Positions 1 through 6,559 of a stretch of DNA of 17,434 bases are shown here, in pieces (the stretch's first letter is position 1; each line of letters opens with the position of its first letter). Source of the DNA: Rhodoferax sp. (lineage in GTDB: Bacteria; Pseudomonadota; Gammaproteobacteria; Burkholderiales; Burkholderiaceae); NCBI GenBank assembly GCA_020048295.1, contig JAIFMT010000122.1, positions 1-17,434 on the forward strand, in the 5' to 3' direction. The translations under genes and the position numbers were made by a program. The notes under the pieces were generated by a model. It was not told the DNA's origin, ran no database searches, and was given only the letters and a program-made list of their open reading frames with translations.

Positions 1-572
1 TTGCTGGCAAAGTTGCAGCCGGGCTGGTTTGGGTTGACGATCACATCCGCCTCGGGCAGCGCCACCTGGCCACCCACGCTGGCGCACAGATGGTGGTCGG
101 TGACCAGCACCTGCAGGCCCAGGGCCCGGGCCGCTGCCACACCATCAAAGCTGGCAATACCGTTGTCCACGGTGATCAGCACGTCAGCGCCGCTGGCTTT
201 CACCCGTGCCGAAATGGGCGGGGTCAGGCCATAGCCGTCTTGCACACGGTCGGGCACGATGTAATCCACATGACTGGCCCCCAGCAGGCGCAGGCCGCGC
301 ACCGCCACGGCGCAGGCGGTGGCACCGTCGCAGTCGTAGTCGGCCACGATGCACAGCCGCTTGTCGGCGGCAATCGCATCGGCCAGCAGTTGCGCGGCCT
401 GTTGCGTGCCTTTCATCGTGGCAGGCGGCAGCAGTCGGGCCAGCGCATCGTCGAGTTCGCCAGGGTCTTGCACGCCTCGCGCTGCGTAAAGCTGGGCCAG
501 CAGCGGGTGGATGCCGGCTTTTTCGAGCGCCCAGAGGCTGCGGGGCGGAATGTCTCTGATTAAAATTTTCAT
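1..572 (-). CDS. recJ: Single-stranded-DNA-specific 5'-3' exonuclease RecJ, N-terminal part (cut by window edge)
   Basis: RecJ degrades single-stranded DNA 5' to 3' in recombination and mismatch repair. Reading the minus strand from an ATG at 572 gives an uninterrupted frame of 190 codons running off the left edge; a full RecJ has about 570 residues. Visible DHH-superfamily motifs, in order, are VADYDCDGATA (motif I, the metal-binding aspartates), ITVDNGI (motif II) and VTDHH (motif III, the name-giving DHH), followed by VNPNQPGCNF, which is typical of RecJ. The start MKILIRDIPPR fits the family. No Shine-Dalgarno sequence is seen before the ATG; the leader is instead made of a copy of the interspersed repeat at 563-612, which may even provide the start codon. 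Identity is secure from the motifs; the exact start is slightly less so. Confidence 0.95.
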   Translation of the reverse strand, partial: MKILIRDIPPRSLWALEKAGIHPLLAQLYAARGVQDPGELDDALARLLPPATMKGTQQAAQLLADAIAADKRLCIVADYDCDGATACAVAVRGLRLLGASHVDYIVPDRVQDGYGLTPPISARVKASGADVLITVDNGIASFDGVAAARALGLQVLVTDHHLCASVGGQVALPEADVIVNPNQPGCNFAS

Positions 573-612
573 AGCTGGACGCGCAATCGAGATAAGGGCT
601 ACAGGCACAAAA
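563..612 (+). repeat. Interspersed repeat, copy A (recJ leader)
   Basis: Contains TAGCT, then GCGC four bases later, then ATAAGGGCT seven bases later and AGGC. This is the same ungapped spacing as copies B, C and D. By hand count it shares 29 of 41 core positions with copy B and 25 of 41 with copy D. The left end overlaps the first codons of recJ, which runs on the opposite strand. Confidence 0.7.
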
Positions 613-756
613 CGACCTGAAAATAGCGGAAGGCGGGATGACACGGGGTGGCGTTGACCCGACAAACACCGCGCTGTGCGGCTTTAACGATCGCGGCCAT
701 GGTGGAGCCGCCGCCAGGGATCAAAATACCGATGTTTTTTCATACTGAAGCGAATT

Positions 757-1449
757 ATGACTTTGACCCCTACCTCCTTAGCGACGACTGTGACCCTGTC
801 CATTATTGAAGCCCGCGTGCTCGGCACACTGATGGAGAAAGCCCGCACCGTTCCAGACAGTTACCCGCTGTCACTCAACGCGCTGGTGTTGGGCTGCAAC
901 CAAAAAAGCAGCCGTGACCCCATCATGGAACTGGCTGAAGCCGATGTCGCCAGCGCTGTTGCCAGCTTGAAAGAGCGCAATCTGGTGCGCGAAAGCAGTG
1001 GCTCGCGGGTCACGCGCTTTGAACACAACTTCCAGCGTGGCATGGGCGTGCCCGAACAATCCGCCGTGCTGCTGGGCCTGTTGATGCTGCGCGGACCACA
1101 AACCGCCGGCGAACTGCGCCTGAACACCGAGCGCTGGTACAAGTTTGCCGACATTTCATCGGTGGAAGGTTTTCTTGAGGAACTGCAAAACCGCGCCACC
1201 GAAAAAGGCGGCCCGCTGGTGGTCAAGCTGCCCCGCGCACCTGGCGCGCGTGAACAGCGCTGGGCACACCTGCTGTGCGGAGCGGTGGATGAGGCGCAAT
1301 TTGCCAGCGGCACGACGCTGCGGTCTGTTGATTTCAGCACGCAAGACCGCATTGAACGGCTCGAAGCCGAGGTGGCGCAGTTGCGCGCCACGGTCAACAA
1401 GCTTTGCTCCGAACTGGGCATTGAAGCGGCTGCATCACCAGACGAATGA
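757..1449 (+). CDS. yceH: YceH-family protein (DUF480/UPF0502)
   Basis: A 230-residue cytoplasmic protein of the DUF480 family, whose E. coli member is YceH. The family folds as two winged-helix domains, which suggests DNA binding or protein contacts, but the molecular role is unknown. Family hallmarks are visible: [20 protein letters not shown] near residues 21-40, the NQKSSRDP segment that follows, [20 protein letters not shown] opening the second domain, and a C-terminal coiled coil ([18 protein letters not shown]) that many members have. The ATG at 757 gives a slightly long N-terminus before the conserved region; only a weak GAAG at 747-750 could act as ribosome binding site. It stands alone, facing away from recJ, and is followed by a terminator at 1509-1530. 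Confidence 0.92.
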   Translation: MTLTPTSLATTVTLSIIEARVLGTLMEKARTVPDSYPLSLNALVLGCNQKSSRDPIMELAEADVASAVASLKERNLVRESSGSRVTRFEHNFQRGMGVPEQSAVLLGLLMLRGPQTAGELRLNTERWYKFADISSVEGFLEELQNRATEKGGPLVVKLPRAPGAREQRWAHLLCGAVDEAQFASGTTLRSVDFSTQDRIERLEAEVAQLRATVNKLCSELGIEAAASPDE

Positions 1450-1508
1450 GCCGATCACTTGCCCACTGGCCAGGCACACGGCAACAAACAAGGGGATTGG
1501 CTGACGAT

Positions 1509-1530
1509 CCTGGCGCGCCAGGTTTTCTTT
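1509..1530 (+). terminator. Intrinsic terminator after yceH
   Basis: A perfect 14-base palindrome, CCTGGCGCGCCAGG (1509-1522), is followed at once by TTTTCTTT. This is a G+C-rich hairpin with a U-run, 59 bases after the yceH stop. It lies directly against repeat copy B. Confidence 0.65.
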
Positions 1531-1582
1531 ATGAAAAATAGGCCTCCAGACCTTATATCCATTGCGCTACCAGCTACAAACA
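1531..1582 (-). repeat. Interspersed repeat, copy B
   Basis: Read on the minus strand it has TAGCT, GCGC, ATAAGGTCT and AGGCCTATTTTTC at the same spacing as the other copies: 29 of 41 core positions shared with copy A and 27 of 41 with copy D, by hand count. It begins about ten bases past the premature stop of the Uma2-like fragment, in the same orientation as that gene. Confidence 0.75.
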
Positions 1583-1591
1583 ACAGAGCAT

Positions 1592-1807
1592 TCAAGTGAC
1601 ATCAACATCCGCGAACAAAGTTTGTTCACTCAGGGTCAGCGCCACGCTGACCATATAACAATTTCCGGCCACCGTGACATGTCGGTCGTCCGCGCCCGCC
1701 ATGGGAAAAACCTCGCCGTTGAGGTACTCATGGCGGTCCAGTTGTGTGGCTTCCCAGACCAGGTAATCATCGGCGCTGAAAATTGGTTTGTAGGCGGGTT
1801 CTCCCAT
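1592..1807 (-). pseudogene. Truncated Uma2-family (DUF820) endonuclease-like gene
   Basis: The 71-codon frame starts with MGEPAYKPIFSADDYLVWEA and continues with HEYLNGEVFPMAGADDRHV, a close fit to the N-terminus of Uma2/DUF820 proteins. Those have a PD-(D/E)XK nuclease-like fold and are usually about 190 residues long. After GNCYMVSVALTLSEQ the resemblance fades and the frame stops at LFADVDVT. Those last residues could be the later PDVxVT motif joined on by an internal deletion. The catalytic C-terminal half is missing and does not reappear downstream, where repeat copy B starts. Purine-rich GGAAAG precedes the ATG. A broken remnant is the best reading; no function is expected. Confidence 0.7.
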
Positions 1808-1986
1808 GGCGGCTGCTTTCCAGGTCAGGGGGTTGACGGATTATCAACGGGCTGCCCCGCAATCGCCACATCGTGATCCAATGCCAAGCCGCCTGCGGTC
1901 CACCCAGGAAACATCGTCAGCAGCCGCAAAGGGCCTCGGTTGTGTAGTATCATGCATAAATAAGTTATTGATTTATAAGGTTATTG
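1808..1986. other. Leader region of the tmk operon
   Basis: No gene is seen between the Uma2 remnant and tmk, so 1450-1986 as a whole contains no intact gene. The last 45 bases are AT-rich. They contain TATCAT (1948-1953), a possible -10 without a convincing -35, and two exact copies of GTTATTGAT (1964-1972 and 1980-1988) sixteen bases apart, the second overlapping the tmk start codon. In E. coli and many relatives mltG sits directly upstream of tmk; it is absent here. Confidence 0.4.
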
Positions 1987-2646
1987 ATGGAAGTGGCAGG
2001 AAATCAGGCAGGGCTTTTCATCAGCTTCGAGGGCATTGACGGTGCCGGCAAGTCAACTCATATTGCGGCGCTGGCAGAAGCCTTCCGGGCGCAGGGCAGG
2101 GGGGTGACGTTGACGCGCGAGCCTGGTGGCACGCCGCTGGCCGAAAAGTTGCGCGCGCTGGTGCTGGGCGATGCCATGGACGCCATCACCGAGGCGCTAC
2201 TGGTATTTGCCGCCCGGCGCGACCACCTGCAGCAACTGATTGAGCCGGCCCTGCAACGCGGCGAGGTGGTGGTGAGCGACCGCTTTACCGACGCCAGTTT
2301 TGCCTACCAGGGTGCCGGGCGCGGCGTTGACCTCGCCACACTTCATTATTTAGAGCAGCTAGTGCAGACGGTATATGGACCGCAGGCCAATTTCATGCGA
2401 CAACCCGACTTGACCGTGTGGTTTGACCTGGATCCGCAGATTGCTGCCCAGAGGTTGGCCGGCGTGCGTGTGCCCGACAAGTTCGAGGCCCAGCCAATGG
2501 AATTTTTTAGCCGCGTCCGCAACGGCTATTTGCAGCGCTGTCTTGCCCAGCCACAGCGTTTTGCCCGCATTGCCGCCGACCAGTCGCCCGGTCGGGTTTG
2601 GCAGGCGGTCATGCAAGCGGTGCGCCAGCGCGGCTGGCTGTCCTGA
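1987..2646 (+). CDS. tmk: Thymidylate kinase (dTMP kinase)
   Basis: Phosphorylates dTMP to dTDP with ATP, an essential step to dTTP. The 219-residue product has all family motifs: P-loop GIDGAGKST (16-24), TREPGGT (43-49) with the dTMP-contacting arginine, and [16 protein letters not shown] (98-113). A lid segment [10 protein letters not shown] follows. I chose the ATG at 1987 over the in-frame TTG just before it, because AAGG at 1977-1980 is well placed. Compared with E. coli Tmk as I recall it, there are about eight extra residues between LEQLVQ (122-127) and PDLT (140-143). This stretch coincides with repeat copy E. It is the first gene of the operon; holB follows after 23 bases. Confidence 0.95.
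   Translation: MEVAGNQAGLFISFEGIDGAGKSTHIAALAEAFRAQGRGVTLTREPGGTPLAEKLRALVLGDAMDAITEALLVFAARRDHLQQLIEPALQRGEVVVSDRFTDASFAYQGAGRGVDLATLHYLEQLVQTVYGPQANFMRQPDLTVWFDLDPQIAAQRLAGVRVPDKFEAQPMEFFSRVRNGYLQRCLAQPQRFARIAADQSPGRVWQAVMQAVRQRGWLS
2351..2400 (+). repeat. Interspersed repeat, copy E, inside tmk
   Basis: Aligned without gaps to copy D read on its own strand, 26 of 41 core positions match, including the shared end AGGCCAATTT and the block ATAtGGaCc where the consensus has ATAAGGGCT. It is more decayed than the others. The match falls exactly where Tmk carries extra residues ([11 protein letters not shown]). Confidence 0.5.
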
Positions 2647-2669
2647 CACCATTTTTTCAAGCGCGTGCA

Positions 2670-3659
2670 ATGACCTCCACCGTGGCCCCCTGGATTGCCG
2701 CTCAGACGCAAGCGTTGCTGGCGCAGCGCGGTCACGCCTGGTTATTGGCCGGGCCCTCGGGTCTGGGGCAATACGAGCTGGGTTTGGCACTGGTGCGCGC
2801 CTGGCTGTGCGACCAGCCAGACGGGCAGGGTGCCTGCGGCCAATGCGCCAGTTGCCATGCCATCGACGTGCACACCCACGCTGACCTGTGCATGCTGATG
2901 CCCGAGACCACGCTGCTAGAACTGGGCTGGCCGCTGGGGGACAAGGCACAAGATGAAATTGAGAGCAAGAAGCGCAAGCCCAGCAAAGAGATCAAGGTTG
3001 AAGCCATGCGTGACACGGTTGAGTTTGCGCAGCGCACCAGCGCCCGTGGCCGTGGCAAGGCGGTGCTGGTGTTTCCAGCTGAGCGCATGAACGTCTTCAC
3101 CGCCAACGCGTTGCTGAAAACTCTGGAAGAGCCCGCTGGCGAGGTGAAATTTGTGTTGGCCACCGAGGCCGCGCACCAACTGTTGCCCACCATTCGCAGT
3201 CGCTGCCTGGGTCACAGCATGGTTTGGCCCGATCCGGCCAGCGCTTTGCACTGGTTGCAGGCGCAAGGCATGAGCGGCCCGCAGGCCAGCGTGGTATTGC
3301 GCGCCGCAGGTGGCCGCCCGCAAGATGCGCTGGCCTACGCACCCATCAGCCAGCAGTGGCCCCTGCTGCCCAAAGCGGTGCAGCGGGGTGATGTCAACGT
3401 CTTTGCCGACTGGACCCCGGCGCAGGTGGTCGATGTGCTGCATAAACTGTGTCACGACCTGCTGGCCCTGAAGGCGGGTGCGCCGCCGCGCTTTTTTGAG
3501 GCTGCCGATCTGCCACGCGCCGGCTCCTGGCTCAGCCTGACGAACTGGGCGCAGGCACTGGCACAGACCCGGCGCACGCTGGAGCACCCATTTAACCCCG
3601 GTTTGATGCAGGAAGCCTTGCTTAGCCAGGCGCAATTGGCCCTAAACTTGAAGTCATGA
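2670..3659 (+). CDS. holB: DNA polymerase III delta' subunit
   Basis: Delta' is the rigid arm of the clamp-loader complex that places the sliding clamp on DNA. The frame gives 329 residues from the ATG at 2670, chosen because the family starts close before the AAA+ core; an upstream start would overlap tmk deeply. Residues 27-34 (AGPSGLGQ) are a P-loop-like segment lacking the Lys and Ser/Thr pair needed for ATP, as is normal for delta'. C47, C56, C59 and C62 form the zinc-binding cluster. NALLKTLEEP (146-155) and the SRC motif (177-179) complete the signature. The stop overlaps the pilZ start (ATGA at 3656-3659), which indicates translational coupling. Confidence 0.94.
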   Translation: MTSTVAPWIAAQTQALLAQRGHAWLLAGPSGLGQYELGLALVRAWLCDQPDGQGACGQCASCHAIDVHTHADLCMLMPETTLLELGWPLGDKAQDEIESKKRKPSKEIKVEAMRDTVEFAQRTSARGRGKAVLVFPAERMNVFTANALLKTLEEPAGEVKFVLATEAAHQLLPTIRSRCLGHSMVWPDPASALHWLQAQGMSGPQASVVLRAAGGRPQDALAYAPISQQWPLLPKAVQRGDVNVFADWTPAQVVDVLHKLCHDLLALKAGAPPRFFEAADLPRAGSWLSLTNWAQALAQTRRTLEHPFNPGLMQEALLSQAQLALNLKS

Positions 3660-4027
3660 ATTCAAAAGAAGTCACCAGCACCGGGGTGCCACGCCCCAGC
3701 GTGATTCAATTTACCCTGAAGGATTTGTCCGGACTGTCTGCGGCTTACATCCCCATACTGACCGACGGTGGCCTGTTTGTGCCGACGAACCGCGACTACC
3801 AGTTGGGTGAGTCGGTGTATGTGCTGCTGACCTTGCCCGATGATCCGCAGCGCCATCCGGTGGCAGCCAAGGTGGCCTGGATCACGCCGGCCAATTCAAC
3901 CGCTGGCCGGTCCCGGGGGGTGGGTATCCGGTTTGGCCACGATGAGATGTCAGCCGCGCTCAAGACGAAGATCGAGGCGGCTTTGAGCAACTTTGTTTCG
4001 ACCGATAACAGCTCGCAAACGGTTTGA
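3656..4027 (+). CDS. pilZ: PilZ-domain protein, type IV pilus assembly PilZ type
   Basis: A 123-residue single-domain PilZ protein. Segments such as LTDGGLFVPTNRDYQLGESV, VAAKVAWITPAN and SRGVGIRF match the beta-barrel of the original PilZ needed for type IV pilus biogenesis. The arginine-rich c-di-GMP motif (RxxxR) at the N-terminus is not present, so as in other stand-alone PilZ proteins c-di-GMP binding is not expected. The holB-pilZ-tatD order is common in beta- and gammaproteobacteria. The start overlaps the holB stop by four bases. No pilus structural genes lie in the window, so the pilus role is inferred from the family. Confidence 0.9.
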   Translation: MNSKEVTSTGVPRPSVIQFTLKDLSGLSAAYIPILTDGGLFVPTNRDYQLGESVYVLLTLPDDPQRHPVAAKVAWITPANSTAGRSRGVGIRFGHDEMSAALKTKIEAALSNFVSTDNSSQTV

Positions 4028-4035
4028 GGGTGGGT

Positions 4036-4833
4036 ATGTTCACCGATTCGCATTGCCATCTGAGTTTCCCTGAGTTGCTGGCCAACTTGCCGGCCATCTT
4101 GCAGGCGATGGACACCGCCCAAGTGGACCGGGCGCTGTGCATCAGCACCAAACTGGAGGAGTTTCCTGAGGTACTGCGGCTGGCACAAGCACACGCCAAC
4201 CTATGGGCCACGGTGGGTGTTCACCCGGACAACGAAGGCGTGCAGGAGCCCTCCGTTGCAGAACTGGTGCGGCTGGGCAGTTTGCCGCGCGTGGTAGGCA
4301 TCGGCGAGACCGGGCTGGACTACTACCGACTCAACGGCCGATGCGTGGCTGACATGCACTGGCAGCGCGAGCGTTTTCGCACCCACATCCGGGCGGCCCG
4401 ACAACTCGGCAAACCGCTGGTCATCCACACCCGCAGCGCCGCCGCCGACACGCTGGCAGTGTTACGCGACGAAGGTGAAAACGGCGCAACGGGCAGCGCG
4501 GGCGGCGTGTTTCACTGTTTTACCGAAGATGCCGACACCGCGAGGGCAGCACTTGACCTGGGTTTCTACATTTCGTTTTCTGGCATTCTGACCTTCAAGA
4601 GTGCGCAGAACATTCGCGACGTGGCGTCCTGGGTGCCGCTGGAAAGGCTGCTGATTGAAACCGACAGTCCTTATCTGGCTCCCACGCCGCACCGGGGCAA
4701 GGTCAACAACCCGTCGTATGTACCGCTGGTGGCGGCGCAGTTGGGCGCACTGCGGCAGTTGCCCATTGATGAGATCGCCCGCATTACCAGCCAGAATTTT
4801 GACCGCTTGTTCAAAGGAGTTGGCGCGTGCTGA
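4036..4833 (+). CDS. tatD: TatD-family metal-dependent DNase/hydrolase
   Basis: A 265-residue TIM-barrel metal hydrolase of the TatD/YcfH family, with 3'-5' exonuclease activity known in relatives. The metal-site residues are all visible: H6 and H8 in DSHCHL, E91 in GIGETGLDYY, H131 in VIHTRSA, H160 in FHCFTED, and D210 in IETDSPYLAP. The ATG at 4036 is preferred to in-frame TTG (4024) and GTG (4030) because GAGG at 4026-4029 is at the right distance and MFTDSHCHL is the family's usual opening. It starts eight bases after the pilZ stop. In E. coli too, a TatD-family gene (ycfH) follows tmk-holB. Confidence 0.94.
   Translation: MFTDSHCHLSFPELLANLPAILQAMDTAQVDRALCISTKLEEFPEVLRLAQAHANLWATVGVHPDNEGVQEPSVAELVRLGSLPRVVGIGETGLDYYRLNGRCVADMHWQRERFRTHIRAARQLGKPLVIHTRSAAADTLAVLRDEGENGATGSAGGVFHCFTEDADTARAALDLGFYISFSGILTFKSAQNIRDVASWVPLERLLIETDSPYLAPTPHRGKVNNPSYVPLVAAQLGALRQLPIDEIARITSQNFDRLFKGVGAC
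4814..4819 (+). promoter_or_regulatory. Ribosome binding site deciding a GTG start
   Basis: AAGGAG inside the end of tatD lies seven bases before GTG at 4827 but sixteen before the ATG at 4836. It therefore favours the GTG as start of the ankyrin gene. Confidence 0.6.
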
Positions 4834-5510
4834 AAATGCCTTTTTTCAACGTGATAAATTGCTTTAAAAACCTTATTTATCTCATTGTTTTATTTGGTTT
4901 TTCTGCAGTTCATGCAGGTGCCTACGCAGATTTTTTTGAAGCCATCGTGCATGATGATGCCGACGCCGCAACAGCCTTGTTGCAGCGTGGCTTTGACCCC
5001 AACTCGGTCAACCCAGCGGGTGTGCCGGCCTTGTTGCTGGCCATCAAACAACCATCGCCCAAGGTTGCCCGGGTACTGATTGAGTGGCCCAGAACGCGGG
5101 TGGAGGTGCGCAACGCCGCCGACGAAAGCCCCTTGATGCTGGTTGCTCTGGCCGGTGATCTGGCGTTGTGTCAGTTGCTGATTCAAAAAGATGCCGATGT
5201 CAACAAGCCGGGTTGGACCCCGCTGCATTACGCCGCAACCCACGGGCATCTTGACGTGATGCGTTTGCTGCTGGACGAAAACGCCTTTATCGATGCCGCA
5301 TCGCCGAATGGCACGACGCCGTTGATGATGGCCGCGCGCTACGGCACCGCATCCGCCGTCAAGCTGCTGCTGGAAGCCGGCGCTGATCCAACACTGAAAA
5401 ACATGAAAGGCTTGAGCGCGCTGGACTTTGCCAACCTGGACGTGCGTGTGGATTCGGCTGAGATCATTCGGGCCTTTATCCGCGGGCTAAGACCCAAAGG
5501 AAGCTGGTGA
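4827..5510 (+). CDS. Exported ankyrin-repeat protein
   Basis: A 227-residue protein with a clear signal peptide: lysine at 14, hydrophobic core LIYLIVLFGFSAV (16-28), likely cleavage after AVHA (30) or AYA (34). The rest is a stack of ankyrin repeats from about residue 36 to 215. The clearest are WTPLHYAATHGHLDVMRLLL starting at residue 130 and GTTPLMMAARYGTASAVKLL after it. Ankyrin repeats bind other proteins; the partner here, presumably periplasmic, is unknown. It starts with GTG seven bases inside tatD, so it is probably coupled to it as the last gene of the tmk operon. The N-terminal 30 codons are AT-rich compared with the neighbours, as signal peptides often are. Confidence 0.88.
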   Translation: MLKMPFFNVINCFKNLIYLIVLFGFSAVHAGAYADFFEAIVHDDADAATALLQRGFDPNSVNPAGVPALLLAIKQPSPKVARVLIEWPRTRVEVRNAADESPLMLVALAGDLALCQLLIQKDADVNKPGWTPLHYAATHGHLDVMRLLLDENAFIDAASPNGTTPLMMAARYGTASAVKLLLEAGADPTLKNMKGLSALDFANLDVRVDSAEIIRAFIRGLRPKGSW

Positions 5511-5545
5511 TGTGGTCCACGCACTCGTTCAGCCTCAGGTCTTTG

Positions 5546-5573
5546 ACTTTATACGATGTATATTATGTAAAGT
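5546..5573. other. AT-rich imperfect palindrome between convergent genes
   Basis: A 28-base dyad with outer arms ACTTTA and TAAAGT; by hand count 20 of 28 positions agree with its reverse complement. It sits in the 102-base gap between the ankyrin gene (+) and the cyclase (-), in markedly AT-rich sequence. It could be a weak two-way terminator or a protein-binding site. No U-run typical of an intrinsic terminator is present. Confidence 0.35.
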
Positions 5574-5612
5574 AATGGCTACCGACGACAGCGCAGAAAA
5601 AACACCTGCCCC

Positions 5613-6527
5613 TCAAACCACAGCAAATGAGATAACCGGTGCGCTCAGGTCACTGAAGGCGGTGCCCAGTGAGATCTCCCCTCGGCCATGCAGCACGCAT
5701 TCTTCGCGCCGCAGCAGCAGATCAGCGCCGCCACCGCTGAACCTGACCCAACTGCCGTAGGAACTGACATCCACCAGCACCACGCAGCCGTTGCGCCAGT
5801 CAATGCGCGCATGGGTGCGCGAAACGCGTGAGTCGTTGACCATGAATTCGCTTTGCCGGGTGCGGCCGATAAAGATCGGCAACTCGAAAGATTTAAAAAC
5901 CTTGTGGTTGTCGAGCCAACTTAGCTCAATCTGTCCGCCCAAGGCATCGGAAGCCACATCTTCCAGCAAGGAATCAGGCGGTGCCGCGATGGTGAACAGA
6001 TCGGAATTCACGTCTTCCTGCCATTCGATCTGGCACACTGTGCAGGGCTCGGAGCGTCCGCGAATGTGAATCGGCCCGAGCGCGCGTATCTGCATGTCAG
6101 CAGTTTTGCCGGCATGGGTAATGACCGAACTGCTCGCCCAGATCTGGTGCGGTCCGGTCAACTCACTCAGGCGCGCCGCGATATTGACGGCGTCGCCATA
6201 ACAATCGTCATCAACCAATTCGACATCACCATGCGCCACGCCAATTCGCAAGGGCATGTATTGCTTGGGCGGCATGTGGCTGAGTAAATTCTGGTAGGCG
6301 CGCTGCATATCGACCACCGCATGCAGGGCATTGGCGCTGTCGTCAAAAGTGGCCAGCACACCGTCACCGAGAAATTTGACCACCCGACCGCCGTGCTCGC
6401 TGAACTTCTGCGCCATCCAAGCCGTAATGCGGGTGACTTCCTGGGTTGCTTTGGCGTTGCCAAGGGCCTCAAACACCCCTGTGCTACCAAACAGGTCGGC
6501 AAAAACAACAGTGGATTGAACGCCCAT
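5613..6527 (-). CDS. Soluble class III adenylate cyclase with C-terminal FHA domain
   Basis: A 304-residue protein without membrane segments. Residues 5-165 are a class III nucleotidyl cyclase: metal-binding D11 (VFADLFGST) and D55 (FLGDG), purine-selecting K51 and D108, and N115 and R119 in YGDAVNIAARL. The Lys/Asp pair predicts ATP as substrate, so cAMP is the likely product. Residues about 199-300 form an FHA phosphothreonine-binding domain: G221-R222, S236-R237-x-H239, and S256-Y-G258. A linker rich in Pro, Ser and Asp joins the two. It is the last gene of the minus-strand operon, 32 bases after ldcA, with AGGA at 6539-6542. FHA binding to a phosphorylated partner may control cyclase activity, but no kinase gene is in the window. 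Confidence 0.9.
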   Translation of the reverse strand: MGVQSTVVFADLFGSTGVFEALGNAKATQEVTRITAWMAQKFSEHGGRVVKFLGDGVLATFDDSANALHAVVDMQRAYQNLLSHMPPKQYMPLRIGVAHGDVELVDDDCYGDAVNIAARLSELTGPHQIWASSSVITHAGKTADMQIRALGPIHIRGRSEPCTVCQIEWQEDVNSDLFTIAAPPDSLLEDVASDALGGQIELSWLDNHKVFKSFELPIFIGRTRQSEFMVNDSRVSRTHARIDWRNGCVVLVDVSSYGSWVRFSGGGADLLLRREECVLHGRGEISLGTAFSDLSAPVISFAVV

Positions 6528-6559
6528 TACAAAATTATCCTTTTTGCGATAGCACGAGT

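Noticed and set aside
1438..1567. A minus-strand open stretch ending [19 protein letters not shown], possibly the end of a membrane protein.
   Set aside because: It has no start codon, runs through the yceH terminator hairpin and repeat copy B, and I recognise no family.
5575..5760. A plus-strand frame starting MATDDSAEKTPAPQTT after the AT-rich dyad.
   Set aside because: Most of it is antisense to the FHA domain of the cyclase and its C-terminal half is low-complexity Arg/Ser/Pro typical of a shadow frame; no clear ribosome binding site.
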